Assembly: GCA_903909415.1 (NCBI GenBank)
Contig: CAIVVS010000061.1
Span: 1-8,109, forward strand
Length of the DNA stretch: 8,109 bases
From: an uncultured Pseudomonadota bacterium
Lineage (GTDB): Bacteria; Pseudomonadota; Gammaproteobacteria; Burkholderiales; SG8-39
Direction of reading: 5' to 3'
Shown: positions 1 to 5,900 of the stretch, piece after piece
How the letters are laid out: each line of letters opens with the position of its first letter
Numbering within the stretch: the stretch's first letter is position 1
Translations under genes and position numbers: made by a program
Notes under the pieces: generated by a model
The model's input: the letters and a program-made list of their open reading frames with translations, nothing else
Database searches by the model: none
What the model was told of the DNA's origin: nothing

Positions 1-986
1 ACCGGCACGCGGGCCGACAGGTCGCCGCGCGCCACCGCTTCGGTTCCCTTGGCCAGCACCGCCAGCGGCTCGGACAGCCTGCGCGACAGCAGGAAGGCAG
101 TTCCCATGGCGGCGAACAAGGCCAGCAACAGCGTCAGCGTCAGCGTGAGGATGTAGATCTCCTTGAGGCTCTGGCGCGACAGCGAAAGCTCGCGGTAGGC
201 GTGGTAGACCGACTGCACCGATTCGCCGGCCTCGGCCAGCTTGGTGGGCACGCGCTGCGATATCTGCAGCAGGCGCATCTCCTCCGGGCGTACCCGTTCG
301 CCCGAGGCGGCGCGCACCTGCACCACGGCGCGCATCAACAGGCCCTTTTCTCCCTCGGGCTCGACCGCGCCGTACCCGGTCGGGTTGGCGCGCGCGCGCG
401 CGAGGATGGCGGCGGAGGGCGGCGCCACCTTGCGCCCGTCGCGCCCGTTCGCCGCGAGCACGCGCCCCGAGGGCGAGATCAGCGTGGCTTCCTCGACGCC
501 GATCTGCTCGCGCAGCCGCGGCAGCACCTGGGGCTGCAGCTGCTGCGGCACGTCGCCCATCACCAGGGCGGCAGCGCCCGCGCGCGTCACCAGGTCCTGC
601 AGCATGGTGTCCAGCGCGGCGCGGCCGAGGTTCAGCCCGCCCTCCAGGGCGCGATCCACGCGCACGTCGAACCAGGACTCCACGCTCTTGGCGAGGAACT
701 GCACGGACACCGTGTACACCAGCACGCCGGGCACCAGCGCGAACACCGAGAAGGTCAGAAGCAGCCGGAAGTTGAGCAGCGAGCCGAACACCTTCCCGCG
801 ACGTCGGCGCGCCAGCCCCCAGAGCTGGAATGCCACCATGACCAGCAGCGCCAGCGCCAGCGCGCCGTTCAGGCCCAGCAGCAGCGAGTAGTGGCGCGAG
901 AACAGCGGCGTGTTCGCGGTGGACGCGGCCAGCAGGAACAGGAGGATGGCGCCAAGCGCGACAGCGAAGACGAGCACGTACCTCAT
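1..986 (-). CDS. ntrY: NtrY-type nitrogen-regulation sensor histidine kinase, N-terminal part (cut by left window edge)
   Basis: This is the first 328 codons of a membrane histidine kinase; the open frame has no stop before the window edge, so the kinase core (PAS, HisKA, HATPase) lies outside. Visible order: a first membrane segment at about residues 3-23, a second at 35-56, a basic RRRR stretch at 60-63, a third membrane segment at 73-95, a periplasmic loop of about 180 residues (96-276), a fourth membrane segment at 277-300, then the start of a HAMP linker (SRRLSEPLAVLAKGTEAVARGDL). This four-helix topology with a large sensor loop, ending in HAMP, is the NtrY arrangement. NtrY normally phosphorylates the sigma-54 activator NtrX, whose gene would be expected just beyond the left edge. 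The ATG lies 28 bases after the DUF4390 stop. Another ATG at 1000 is out of frame and stops at once. No strong ribosome binding site is visible, which suggests translation depends on the upstream gene. NtrY rather than another HAMP kinase is inferred from topology plus context. Confidence 0.88.
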   Translation of the reverse strand, partial: MRYVLVFAVALGAILLFLLAASTANTPLFSRHYSLLLGLNGALALALLVMVAFQLWGLARRRRGKVFGSLLNFRLLLTFSVFALVPGVLVYTVSVQFLAKSVESWFDVRVDRALEGGLNLGRAALDTMLQDLVTRAGAAALVMGDVPQQLQPQVLPRLREQIGVEEATLISPSGRVLAANGRDGRKVAPPSAAILARARANPTGYGAVEPEGEKGLLMRAVVQVRAASGERVRPEEMRLLQISQRVPTKLAEAGESVQSVYHAYRELSLSRQSLKEIYILTLTLTLLLALFAAMGTAFLLSRRLSEPLAVLAKGTEAVARGDLSARVP

Positions 987-1014
987 CGCGCCCGCCCCAT
1001 CGCGCGCAGCCCGG

Positions 1015-1620
1015 TCACTTGCCGGCCCCCGGCGCGGGCGCCGGCGCCGGCACGCCGGCTGCATCGATGTTGAAGCGCAGCCACTCCGAGGCCAGCGTCC
1101 AGTCGCGCGTGGTGACCACCGTCAGCTGCATGGGCCGCGGCAGCTGCGTGGTGTCCAGCCGCATGCGCAGGAACACCGAGTGCGCGGATCCGGAACGGAT
1201 GCGTTCGCGGTCGGCCACCATCCAGCCGCTGAGCTGGCCCATCGCCTCGAGCGCCTCGGCGAGCCTCTGGAAGGTCTGGTGCAGCGCGCCGCGCGACAGC
1301 CGGTACTGGCGCAGCAGCGGCTGGTAGGACAGGCGCAGTTCCTGCCGCTCGCTGGCGAGGCGCTCGTCCAGCCACCAGGCGCGCACGCGCGTGACCTCGC
1401 ACTCGACCACGAAATGCAGCGCCACCCCGGCGGCCAGGGCCTCCTCCAGCCTCGGCGCGAGCTCCACGCGGAAATCCGCGCTGAGGGCGTAACCCTCGTC
1501 GGTGGCAACCAGCCTCGCCGAGCGCACGCCGATGGTGTCGGCGAACGCCGGGGCGCAGCCGAGCCACACCAGGAGCACGAGCGCGCATGCGAGACCGGCA
1601 GCCTGGCGCTGCGTGCTCAT
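1015..1620 (-). CDS. Exported DUF4390 domain protein of unknown function
   Basis: A 201-residue protein with a clear Sec signal peptide: a short polar start, a hydrophobic core at residues 8-24, and a signal peptidase I site after AFA (about residue 27). Cys22 is not in a good lipobox, so a soluble periplasmic protein is more likely than a lipoprotein. The mature part resembles the DUF4390 family, a beta-rich domain with no known activity (for example FVVECEVTRVRAWWLDE near residues 69-85 and LSYQPLLRQYRLS near 96-108). It ends in a low-complexity Pro/Ala/Gly tail (PAPAPAPGAGK). The ATG overlaps the rsmB stop in an ATGA, so its translation is probably coupled to rsmB, and no independent Shine-Dalgarno is seen. 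It sits immediately upstream of the NtrY-type kinase, as in many betaproteobacteria, so an envelope role linked to that sensor is possible but unproven. Confidence 0.85.
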   Translation of the reverse strand: MSTQRQAAGLACALVLLVWLGCAPAFADTIGVRSARLVATDEGYALSADFRVELAPRLEEALAAGVALHFVVECEVTRVRAWWLDERLASERQELRLSYQPLLRQYRLSRGALHQTFQRLAEALEAMGQLSGWMVADRERIRSGSAHSVFLRMRLDTTQLPRPMQLTVVTTRDWTLASEWLRFNIDAAGVPAPAPAPGAGK

Positions 1621-2966
1621 CCTGCGCGGGGCGGGGAATCGGGTTTGGCGAGCAAGGCGTGGAAGAATCCGTCGTGTTGTTCACCGGGCAGGAGCTGGGC
1701 CGACGCCATGCCGGGCAACGGCAGTTGCGTCGCGTCGGGATGGCGTGACAGGAACGCGCCCACCTGGCCGGCATTCTCCTCGGGAAACACCGAGCAGGTG
1801 ACGTAGAGCAATGTACCACCGGGTGCAAGCAGTCGCCAAAGCGCCTCGAGCAACCGCTCCTGGGCGCGCGCGAAGCCGGCGATGTCGGTCTCGCGCCGCA
1901 ACCAGCGTATGTCGGGGTGGCGCCGCACCACGCCCGAGGCAGTGCAGGGCGCATCCAGCAGGATGCGGTCGAACGGCGGCTCGCCGCGGAACGACCTCGG
2001 GCTGGCGCAGTCATGCACGCGCACCTCGGTGGCCAGCCCCAGGCGCGACAGGTTCTCGCCGATGCGGCGCGCGCGGCCGGGGTCGTCGTCGGCGGCGATG
2101 AGCTTGCAGTCGGCGATCTCCAGCAGGTGGGCCGTCTTGCCGCCGGGCGCGGCGCAGGCATCGAGCACGCGCATGCCGGGGCGCACGTCGAGCAGGCGCG
2201 CCGCGTGCTGCGCGCCCAGGTCCTGCACCGACAGTTCCCCCTCGCGGAACCCGGGTATCCCGTCCACAGGAACCGGCCGAGCCAGGCGTATGGCGGACCC
2301 GCCGATGGCGCTGGCCTGCATGCCGGCTGCCTCGAGCTTCTCGAGGCAGCTTTCCACGGTGGCGCGGCGCACGTTCACGCGCAGCGTCATGGGCGGGGGC
2401 TGGTCGGCCACCGCCAGCACGCGCTCCCAGTCCGCGGGATAGGCGTCGCGCACGCGCGCCACCCACCATGCGGGATGGTGGTGGCGCCCGGCGTCGGTGG
2501 TGCGTGCCGCCGCGAGCAATGCGTCGCTGCGGCGCAGGTAGTTGCGCAGCACCGCGTTCACCAATCCCTTGGCCCGCTCGATGCCGAGCGATGCGCACGC
2601 GCGCACCGCCTGGTCCACCACGGTGTGGGCGTTGGCCGGGCGCGCGAGCAGTTCGGCCAGCGCGACATAGAGCAACGCGCGCGCGCGCACGTCCAGGTCG
2701 GGCCGGTCCACGAGCGCGTCGACCACCTGGTCCACCACGCCGTAACCGCGAAGCGCGTTGAAGCTGAAATCGCGTGCCGCGGCACGCAGTGCGCCGCTGA
2801 CTTCACGGCCGGCGTCCTTGCCCGCGGGCGCGGAGGACAGGCTGTGGCCGTCCAGGACGTGCGCCACCAGCCGTGACGCGGCGGCAAAGGCTTCATGCAG
2901 CGCGTGGCGCGGCGCGCCTGTCGTGGCCTCCGCGTCCGGGCTGGTGTTCGTGGCGGGGGCGTTCAT
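1617..2966 (-). CDS. rsmB: 16S rRNA (cytosine(967)-C5)-methyltransferase RsmB
   Basis: A 449-residue SAM-dependent enzyme that methylates C967 of 16S rRNA in the cytoplasm. The N-terminal part (about residues 20-155) is the NusB-like RNA-binding domain, with the typical helix LGIERAKGLVNAVLRNYLRR at 127-146. The C-terminal Rossmann domain carries the SAM motif VLDACAAPGGKTAHLLE (267-283). It also has the two RNA m5C cysteines: Cys341 in DAPCTASGVVRRHPDIRW (motif IV) and Cys391 in VTCSVFPEEN (motif VI, the expected nucleophile). Their 50-residue spacing matches E. coli Cys325/Cys375. The frame stays open far upstream to about 4163 through fmt in another frame, but that extension is a high-GC artefact. 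The true start is the ATG at 2966, which overlaps the fmt stop as ATGA and has a GGAG ribosome binding site 8 bases upstream (2975-2978). The poorly conserved first 20 residues (Ala/Thr/Pro-rich) are normal for the family. Confidence 0.95.
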   Translation of the reverse strand: MNAPATNTSPDAEATTGAPRHALHEAFAAASRLVAHVLDGHSLSSAPAGKDAGREVSGALRAAARDFSFNALRGYGVVDQVVDALVDRPDLDVRARALLYVALAELLARPANAHTVVDQAVRACASLGIERAKGLVNAVLRNYLRRSDALLAAARTTDAGRHHHPAWWVARVRDAYPADWERVLAVADQPPPMTLRVNVRRATVESCLEKLEAAGMQASAIGGSAIRLARPVPVDGIPGFREGELSVQDLGAQHAARLLDVRPGMRVLDACAAPGGKTAHLLEIADCKLIAADDDPGRARRIGENLSRLGLATEVRVHDCASPRSFRGEPPFDRILLDAPCTASGVVRRHPDIRWLRRETDIAGFARAQERLLEALWRLLAPGGTLLYVTCSVFPEENAGQVGAFLSRHPDATQLPLPGMASAQLLPGEQHDGFFHALLAKPDSPPRAG

Positions 2967-3949
2967 GGTTCTGTCTCCGTGGCCTGCGCGCCGGTGTGGC
3001 CGGCATCGACGTCGAAACGATCGCCAGCGGCGACGGGAAAACCTTTCAGGAACTCGCCCGCGGGCAGGCGCTTGCCGCCGGGGCGCTGCAACTCCGTGAC
3101 GCGCAGCACCCCATCGCCGCAGGCGATGTCGATCGCACCATCGGCCACGCGCAGCACCGTGCCGGGCGCCGCCCCGTTCCCGGCCGCCACCGGTTCGGCG
3201 CGCCACAGCTTGACGTCGGTCCCGCGAATGCGCGCACCGGCGCCGGGAAAGGGATTGAAGGCGCGCACATGGCGGTCCAGCGCCGCGGCGCTCGCGCGCC
3301 AGTCGACGCGGGCCTCGGCCTTGTCGATCTTGGCGGCATACGTCACGCCCTCGGCAGGCTGCGCCTGCGCCGCCAGCGGGCCGGCCTGCATCGCGTCGAT
3401 CGCATCCACCACGAGCCGCGCGCCCAGCGCCGCCAGCCTGTCGTGCAACTCGCCCGCGGTCTCCCGCCCGCCTATGGCGAGGGCCTCGCGCATCAGCACC
3501 GGGCCGGTGTCCAGGCCGGCTTCCATCTGCATGATGCAGACGCCGCTCTGCGCGTCGCCCGCCAGCAGCGCGCGCTGTATGGGCGCGGCGCCGCGCCAGC
3601 GCGGCAGCAGCGAGGCGTGGATGTTGATCGCGCCGCGCGGGCAGGCGGCGAGCAGCGCCGGCGGCAGGATCAGCCCGTAGGCGGCGACCACCATCAGTTC
3701 CGCGCCCAGCCCGCGGATGTCGGCGCAAAGCTGCCCCTGCACCGCCTCGTCGCGCAGCCCGGGCGGCTGCCGTACCGGCAGGCCGTGCGCCAGCGCCGCC
3801 AGCTTGACCGGCGAGGCCTGCAGGCTCTTGCCCCGGCCGGCCGGCCGGTCCGGCTGGGTCAGCACGGCGAGCACGCGATGGCCGCGCGCGCACAGCGCAT
3901 CGAGCGCGATCCGAGCGAATTCCGGCGTGCCGGCGAAAATGAGGTTCAT
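2963..3949 (-). CDS. fmt: Methionyl-tRNA formyltransferase
   Basis: A 328-residue cytoplasmic enzyme that transfers a formyl group from 10-formyl-tetrahydrofolate to Met-tRNA(fMet), giving the initiator used in bacterial translation. The N-terminal formyltransferase domain starts MNLIFAGTPEFA. It contains the catalytic Asn109 and His111 in INIHASLLPRWRGAAPI and Asp147 in GLDTGPVL, equivalent to E. coli Asn106, His108 and Asp144. The C-terminal OB-like tRNA-binding domain follows from about residue 205 (YAAKIDKAEARVDW; RAFNPFPGA; KLWRAEPV). Length is slightly above the usual 310-320 because of a short C-terminal tail. The ATG at 3949 was chosen because the family begins exactly there. A TTG at 4003 would add 18 unrelated residues. 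No good ribosome binding site precedes it. It lies 96 bases after def and overlaps rsmB by 4 bases, consistent with a def-fmt-rsmB operon. Confidence 0.96.
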   Translation of the reverse strand: MNLIFAGTPEFARIALDALCARGHRVLAVLTQPDRPAGRGKSLQASPVKLAALAHGLPVRQPPGLRDEAVQGQLCADIRGLGAELMVVAAYGLILPPALLAACPRGAINIHASLLPRWRGAAPIQRALLAGDAQSGVCIMQMEAGLDTGPVLMREALAIGGRETAGELHDRLAALGARLVVDAIDAMQAGPLAAQAQPAEGVTYAAKIDKAEARVDWRASAAALDRHVRAFNPFPGAGARIRGTDVKLWRAEPVAAGNGAAPGTVLRVADGAIDIACGDGVLRVTELQRPGGKRLPAGEFLKGFPVAAGDRFDVDAGHTGAQATETEP

Positions 3950-3989
3950 GGGTCGGGCCGGTTGGTGGTGCGTGACAGCGGCGATGGAA

Positions 3990-4014
3990 CGCGGCCGGGA
4001 CAACCGGGGCCGCG
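3990..4014. repeat. GC-rich inverted repeat in the def-fmt gap
   Basis: Perfect 7-base arms, CGCGGCC (3990-3996) and GGCCGCG (4008-4014), enclose an 11-base loop in the 96-base spacer between def and fmt. On the transcript this could form a stable hairpin between the two cistrons. No U-run follows on the minus strand, so a full Rho-independent terminator is not supported. Partial attenuation or RNA processing would be speculative, and chance is possible at this GC content. Confidence 0.3.
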
Positions 4015-4045
4015 CGCAATGCGTCGGGTACTGCGGGCGGCGCGT

Positions 4046-4549
4046 TCAGGCGGTGTCGCGCGCCTGCTTCTGCATCTTCATGCGGATGCGCATCTGCTTG
4101 AGCCGGGACAGGTACTGCACGAACACCTTGCCCTCCAGGTGGTCCATCTCGTGCTGGATGCACACCGCCAGCAGCTCACCTGCGTCGAGCTCGAACGGCT
4201 GGCCCTCGGCGTCCAGGGCACGCACCCGGATGCTGGCGGCGCGCTCCACCGGCTCGTACACACCGGGCACCGACAGGCAGCCTTCCTCGTAGATCTGTTC
4301 GCCGTCGTGGCTGACGATCTCCGGGTTGACCAGCACCAGCAGCTGGTCGCGCGTCTCCGAGGTGTCGATGGTGATCACCCGCTTGTGCACGTCCACCTGG
4401 GTGGCGGCCAGGCCGATGCCCGGCGCGGCGTACATGGTCTCGGCCATGTCCCGCACCAGCGCGCGGATTCCGTCATCCACGGCAGCCACCGGCTCGGCCT
4501 TGCGATACAGGCGCGGATCGGGGTACCGGAGTATGGTCAAAACTGGCAT
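4046..4549 (-). CDS. def: Peptide deformylase
   Basis: A 167-residue metal-dependent (normally Fe2+) hydrolase that removes the N-formyl group from nascent polypeptides at the ribosome exit. All three family motifs are intact: motif 1 GIGLAATQ (residues 44-51), motif 2 EGCLS (89-93, metal ligand Cys91) and motif 3 HEMDH (133-137, ligands His133 and His137, catalytic Glu134). Spacing matches E. coli Cys90/His132/Glu133/His136. The N-terminus ([14 protein letters not shown]) fits the family start, so the ATG at 4549 is secure although no clear Shine-Dalgarno precedes it. It is the first gene of the leftward operon and forms a functional pair with fmt, which adds the formyl group. The C-terminus has the usual basic helix ([16 protein letters not shown]), which in E. 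coli contributes to ribosome binding. Transcription probably starts in the AT-richer stretch just upstream. Confidence 0.97.
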   Translation of the reverse strand: MPVLTILRYPDPRLYRKAEPVAAVDDGIRALVRDMAETMYAAPGIGLAATQVDVHKRVITIDTSETRDQLLVLVNPEIVSHDGEQIYEEGCLSVPGVYEPVERAASIRVRALDAEGQPFELDAGELLAVCIQHEMDHLEGKVFVQYLSRLKQMRIRMKMQKQARDTA

Positions 4550-4570
4550 AAATACTTGCTAATAGAACGG

Positions 4571-4600
4571 ATTAGATGCAGAATCTAAAGCAGACTGTAA
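4571..4600 (-). promoter_or_regulatory. Candidate sigma-70 promoter for def operon
   Basis: On the minus strand a weak -35-like TTACAG (4600-4595) is followed by an 18-base spacer and a -10-like TCTAAT (4576-4571), five of six matches to TATAAT. Transcription would then start around 4564, leaving a 5' leader of only about 15 bases before the def ATG. The stretch is clearly more AT-rich than the surrounding genes. A second -10-like TATTAG lies closer to the gene. Assigned by eye from consensus similarity. Confidence 0.35.
4572..4588. repeat. Small dyad overlapping the putative def -10
   Basis: TTAGAT (4572-4577) and ATCTAA (4583-4588) form a perfect inverted repeat with a 5-base spacer (GCAGA). 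The left arm overlaps the candidate def -10 element, the position expected of an operator. Six-base arms are short, so chance cannot be excluded. Confidence 0.35.
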
Positions 4601-4611
4601 CATCCGTGCTG

Positions 4612-4646
4612 CGTGCCGCACCCGATTTTGCACGTGATGCGGCACG
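4612..4646. repeat. 9-base inverted repeat in def/LysM intergenic region
   Basis: CGTGCCGCA (4612-4620) and TGCGGCACG (4638-4646) are perfect inverted copies around a 17-base spacer. As RNA the stem can extend outward through two G-U pairs and one more C-G pair (4609-4611 with 4647-4649). Neither side is followed by a T-run in the appropriate direction, so it is not a standard terminator. It lies between two divergent genes, where a regulator-binding site or leader structure is possible. Confidence 0.6.
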
Positions 4647-4686
4647 TGGATGCGGCAAAAACACGGAAGGACGCACCCGGTTTTGC
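4617..4686. repeat. 15-base near-identical direct repeat, 55 bases apart
   Basis: CGCACCCGATTTTGC (4617-4631) recurs as CGCACCCGGTTTTGC (4672-4686) with one mismatch. Between the copies, GGCAAAA (4654-4660) is an inverted match of TTTTGCC at the end of the second copy (4681-4687). The copies flank the tandem CACGTG repeat. They may be a duplicated protein-binding site or the remnant of a local duplication. Confidence 0.6.
4630..4657. repeat. Imperfect tandem repeat with two CACGTG palindromes
   Basis: The unit GCACGTG(G)ATGCG occurs twice in tandem (4630-4641 and 4642-4654) and is followed by a third partial GCA. This places two palindromic CACGTG hexamers at 4631-4636 and 4643-4648, 12 bases apart, roughly one helical turn. 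It overlaps the right arm of the 9-base inverted repeat. No regulator can be named from the sequence. Confidence 0.6.
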
Positions 4687-4747
4687 CATCTAAGTCGTTG
4701 AATAGATGGGGGCCTGGGCCCGCGCTTTCCAGACCAGCACGCCAGAC

Positions 4748-4751
4748 GAGG
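4748..4751 (+). promoter_or_regulatory. Ribosome binding site deciding the LysM start
   Basis: A GAGG core sits 5 bases before the ATG at 4757. This and the immediately following signal peptide favour 4757 over the in-frame ATG at 4706, which would put 17 extra residues in front of the signal sequence and has no comparable site. I could not identify a convincing -35/-10 pair for this gene in 4600-4740. Confidence 0.6.
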
Positions 4752-4756
4752 TGGCC

Positions 4757-5842
4757 ATGAGCCAGTCTAACATACGGTACCTTCTGCTCCTCCTGCTAGC
4801 CACCACCGGCGTCGCCTTTGCACAGGGCAATCCGGCGCTGCGCGAGGATGCCCCGGATCGTTACATCGTCGAGCGCGGCGACACGCTGTGGGGCATCGCC
4901 CAGCGCTTCCTGAAGGACCCCTGGCGCTGGCAGGACGTGTGGAAGATGAACCAGGACCAGGTGCGCAACCCGAACCGCATCTATCCGGGCAACGTGATCG
5001 TCCTGGACCGCCGCAGCGGCTCGCTGCGCATGGCCGAAGAGAGCGTGCTGCGCCTGTCCCCGCAGATCCGCGGCGAGGCGGTGGCGGCAGCCCCCATCCC
5101 GACCATCCCGCCGTCCATCATCGAGCCTTTCCTCAGCCAGCCGCTGGTGATCGAACAGGGCGGCCTGGAGAACGCGCCGCGGGTGATCTCGGCGCAGGAA
5201 TCCCGCATCAACGTCAGTACCGGCAGCACGATCTACGTGAGCGGCATCGGCCAGGGCGCGGCGACCAACTGGTACATCTACCGGCCGGGCCGGGCGCTGA
5301 TCGACCCCGACACCAAGCAATCGCTCGGCGTCGAGGCAATCTACCTTGGTACCGCACGGGTGGAGGTACCCGGCGAGCCGGCGACGCTGCAGATCACCGG
5401 CGCGCGCCAGGAAATCGGCCCCGGCGACCGCCTGGTGGCGGCAGGTGAGCCGGTGATGAACCAGTACACGCCGCGCTTGCCGGACAAGAAGCTGGCGGCG
5501 CGCGTGATCGGGATCTACGGCCGCCTGTTCGACACCGCGCGCTACGCCGCGGCGGGCCAGCCGGCGTACGAAGGCGAAGCCGGCCGCTACACGGTGCTGT
5601 CGATCAACAAGGGCAAGAAGGACGGCATCGAGCCCGGCCACGTGCTCGCGCTGTTCCGCGCCGGAGTCTCCATACCCGATCCGGAAGCCGGCGTGTCGCG
5701 CGACCGCGCGCGCCAGATCCGCCTGCCCGACGAACGCTACGGCGTCGTGTTCGTGTTCCGCACCTTCGACTCGGTGTCGTACGCACTGGTGATGGAAAGC
5801 TCGCGCCCGGTCCAGACCGCCGACTCGCTGCGCACGCCCTGA
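4757..5842 (+). CDS. Exported LysM peptidoglycan-binding protein, TsaP-like (type IV pilus secretin-associated)
   Basis: A 361-residue protein. Residues 1-22 form a Sec signal peptide (hydrophobic RYLLLLLLATTGVAFA, cleavage after AFA). A LysM domain covers about 34-84: it begins RYIVERGDTLWGIAQRFLKDP and ends IYPGNVIVLD, the classic fold that binds the glycan backbone of peptidoglycan. The remaining 270 residues are a family-specific beta-rich region, including AGRYTVLSINKGKKDGIEPGHVLALFRAG near 275-303, which resembles the FlgT-like C-terminal region of TsaP. TsaP is a LysM protein that helps anchor the type IV pilus secretin PilQ to the cell wall. Its P. aeruginosa homologue, from memory PA0020, also lies next to def and fmt. 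The adjacent dprA fits this. The start at 4757 is supported by a GAGG site and the signal peptide. TsaP identity is inferred, so no symbol is given; LysM and export are directly visible. Confidence 0.9.
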   Translation: MSQSNIRYLLLLLLATTGVAFAQGNPALREDAPDRYIVERGDTLWGIAQRFLKDPWRWQDVWKMNQDQVRNPNRIYPGNVIVLDRRSGSLRMAEESVLRLSPQIRGEAVAAAPIPTIPPSIIEPFLSQPLVIEQGGLENAPRVISAQESRINVSTGSTIYVSGIGQGAATNWYIYRPGRALIDPDTKQSLGVEAIYLGTARVEVPGEPATLQITGARQEIGPGDRLVAAGEPVMNQYTPRLPDKKLAARVIGIYGRLFDTARYAAAGQPAYEGEAGRYTVLSINKGKKDGIEPGHVLALFRAGVSIPDPEAGVSRDRARQIRLPDERYGVVFVFRTFDSVSYALVMESSRPVQTADSLRTP

Positions 5843-5900
5843 ACGCACCCAACCGGCACACCCGCCAGTCGGCCGCGGTAACCGTGCCGGCGCAGGACTG

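Noticed and set aside
388..402. Alternating GCGCGC run (also near 2676-2688)
   Set aside because: Both encode Ala/Arg codons inside intact genes and fit the GC-rich codon bias. No evidence of a functional or phase-variable repeat.
201..1806. Plus-strand open frames opposite the kinase and DUF4390 genes (for example 201-1073 and 910-1806)
   Set aside because: Low-complexity Arg/His/Ala products with no domain, antisense to a kinase with clear membrane segments and HAMP and to a protein with a signal peptide.
3990..4014. Rho-independent terminator between def and fmt
   Set aside because: The hairpin has no U-tract, and def-fmt is commonly one operon, so only an inverted repeat is reported.
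2967..4163. An in-frame upstream extension of rsmB giving an 848-codon open frame
   Set aside because: The added part is an Arg/Ala/Gly-rich shadow of fmt and the def-fmt spacer read in another frame. RsmB homology, the GGAG site and the ATGA overlap all place the start at 2966.
2873..4588. A 571-codon open frame on the plus strand opposite rsmB, fmt and def
   Set aside because: Its translation is His/Arg/Gln-rich without recognisable domains and lies antisense to three genes with intact catalytic motifs. It is typical of spurious frames in GC-rich DNA.
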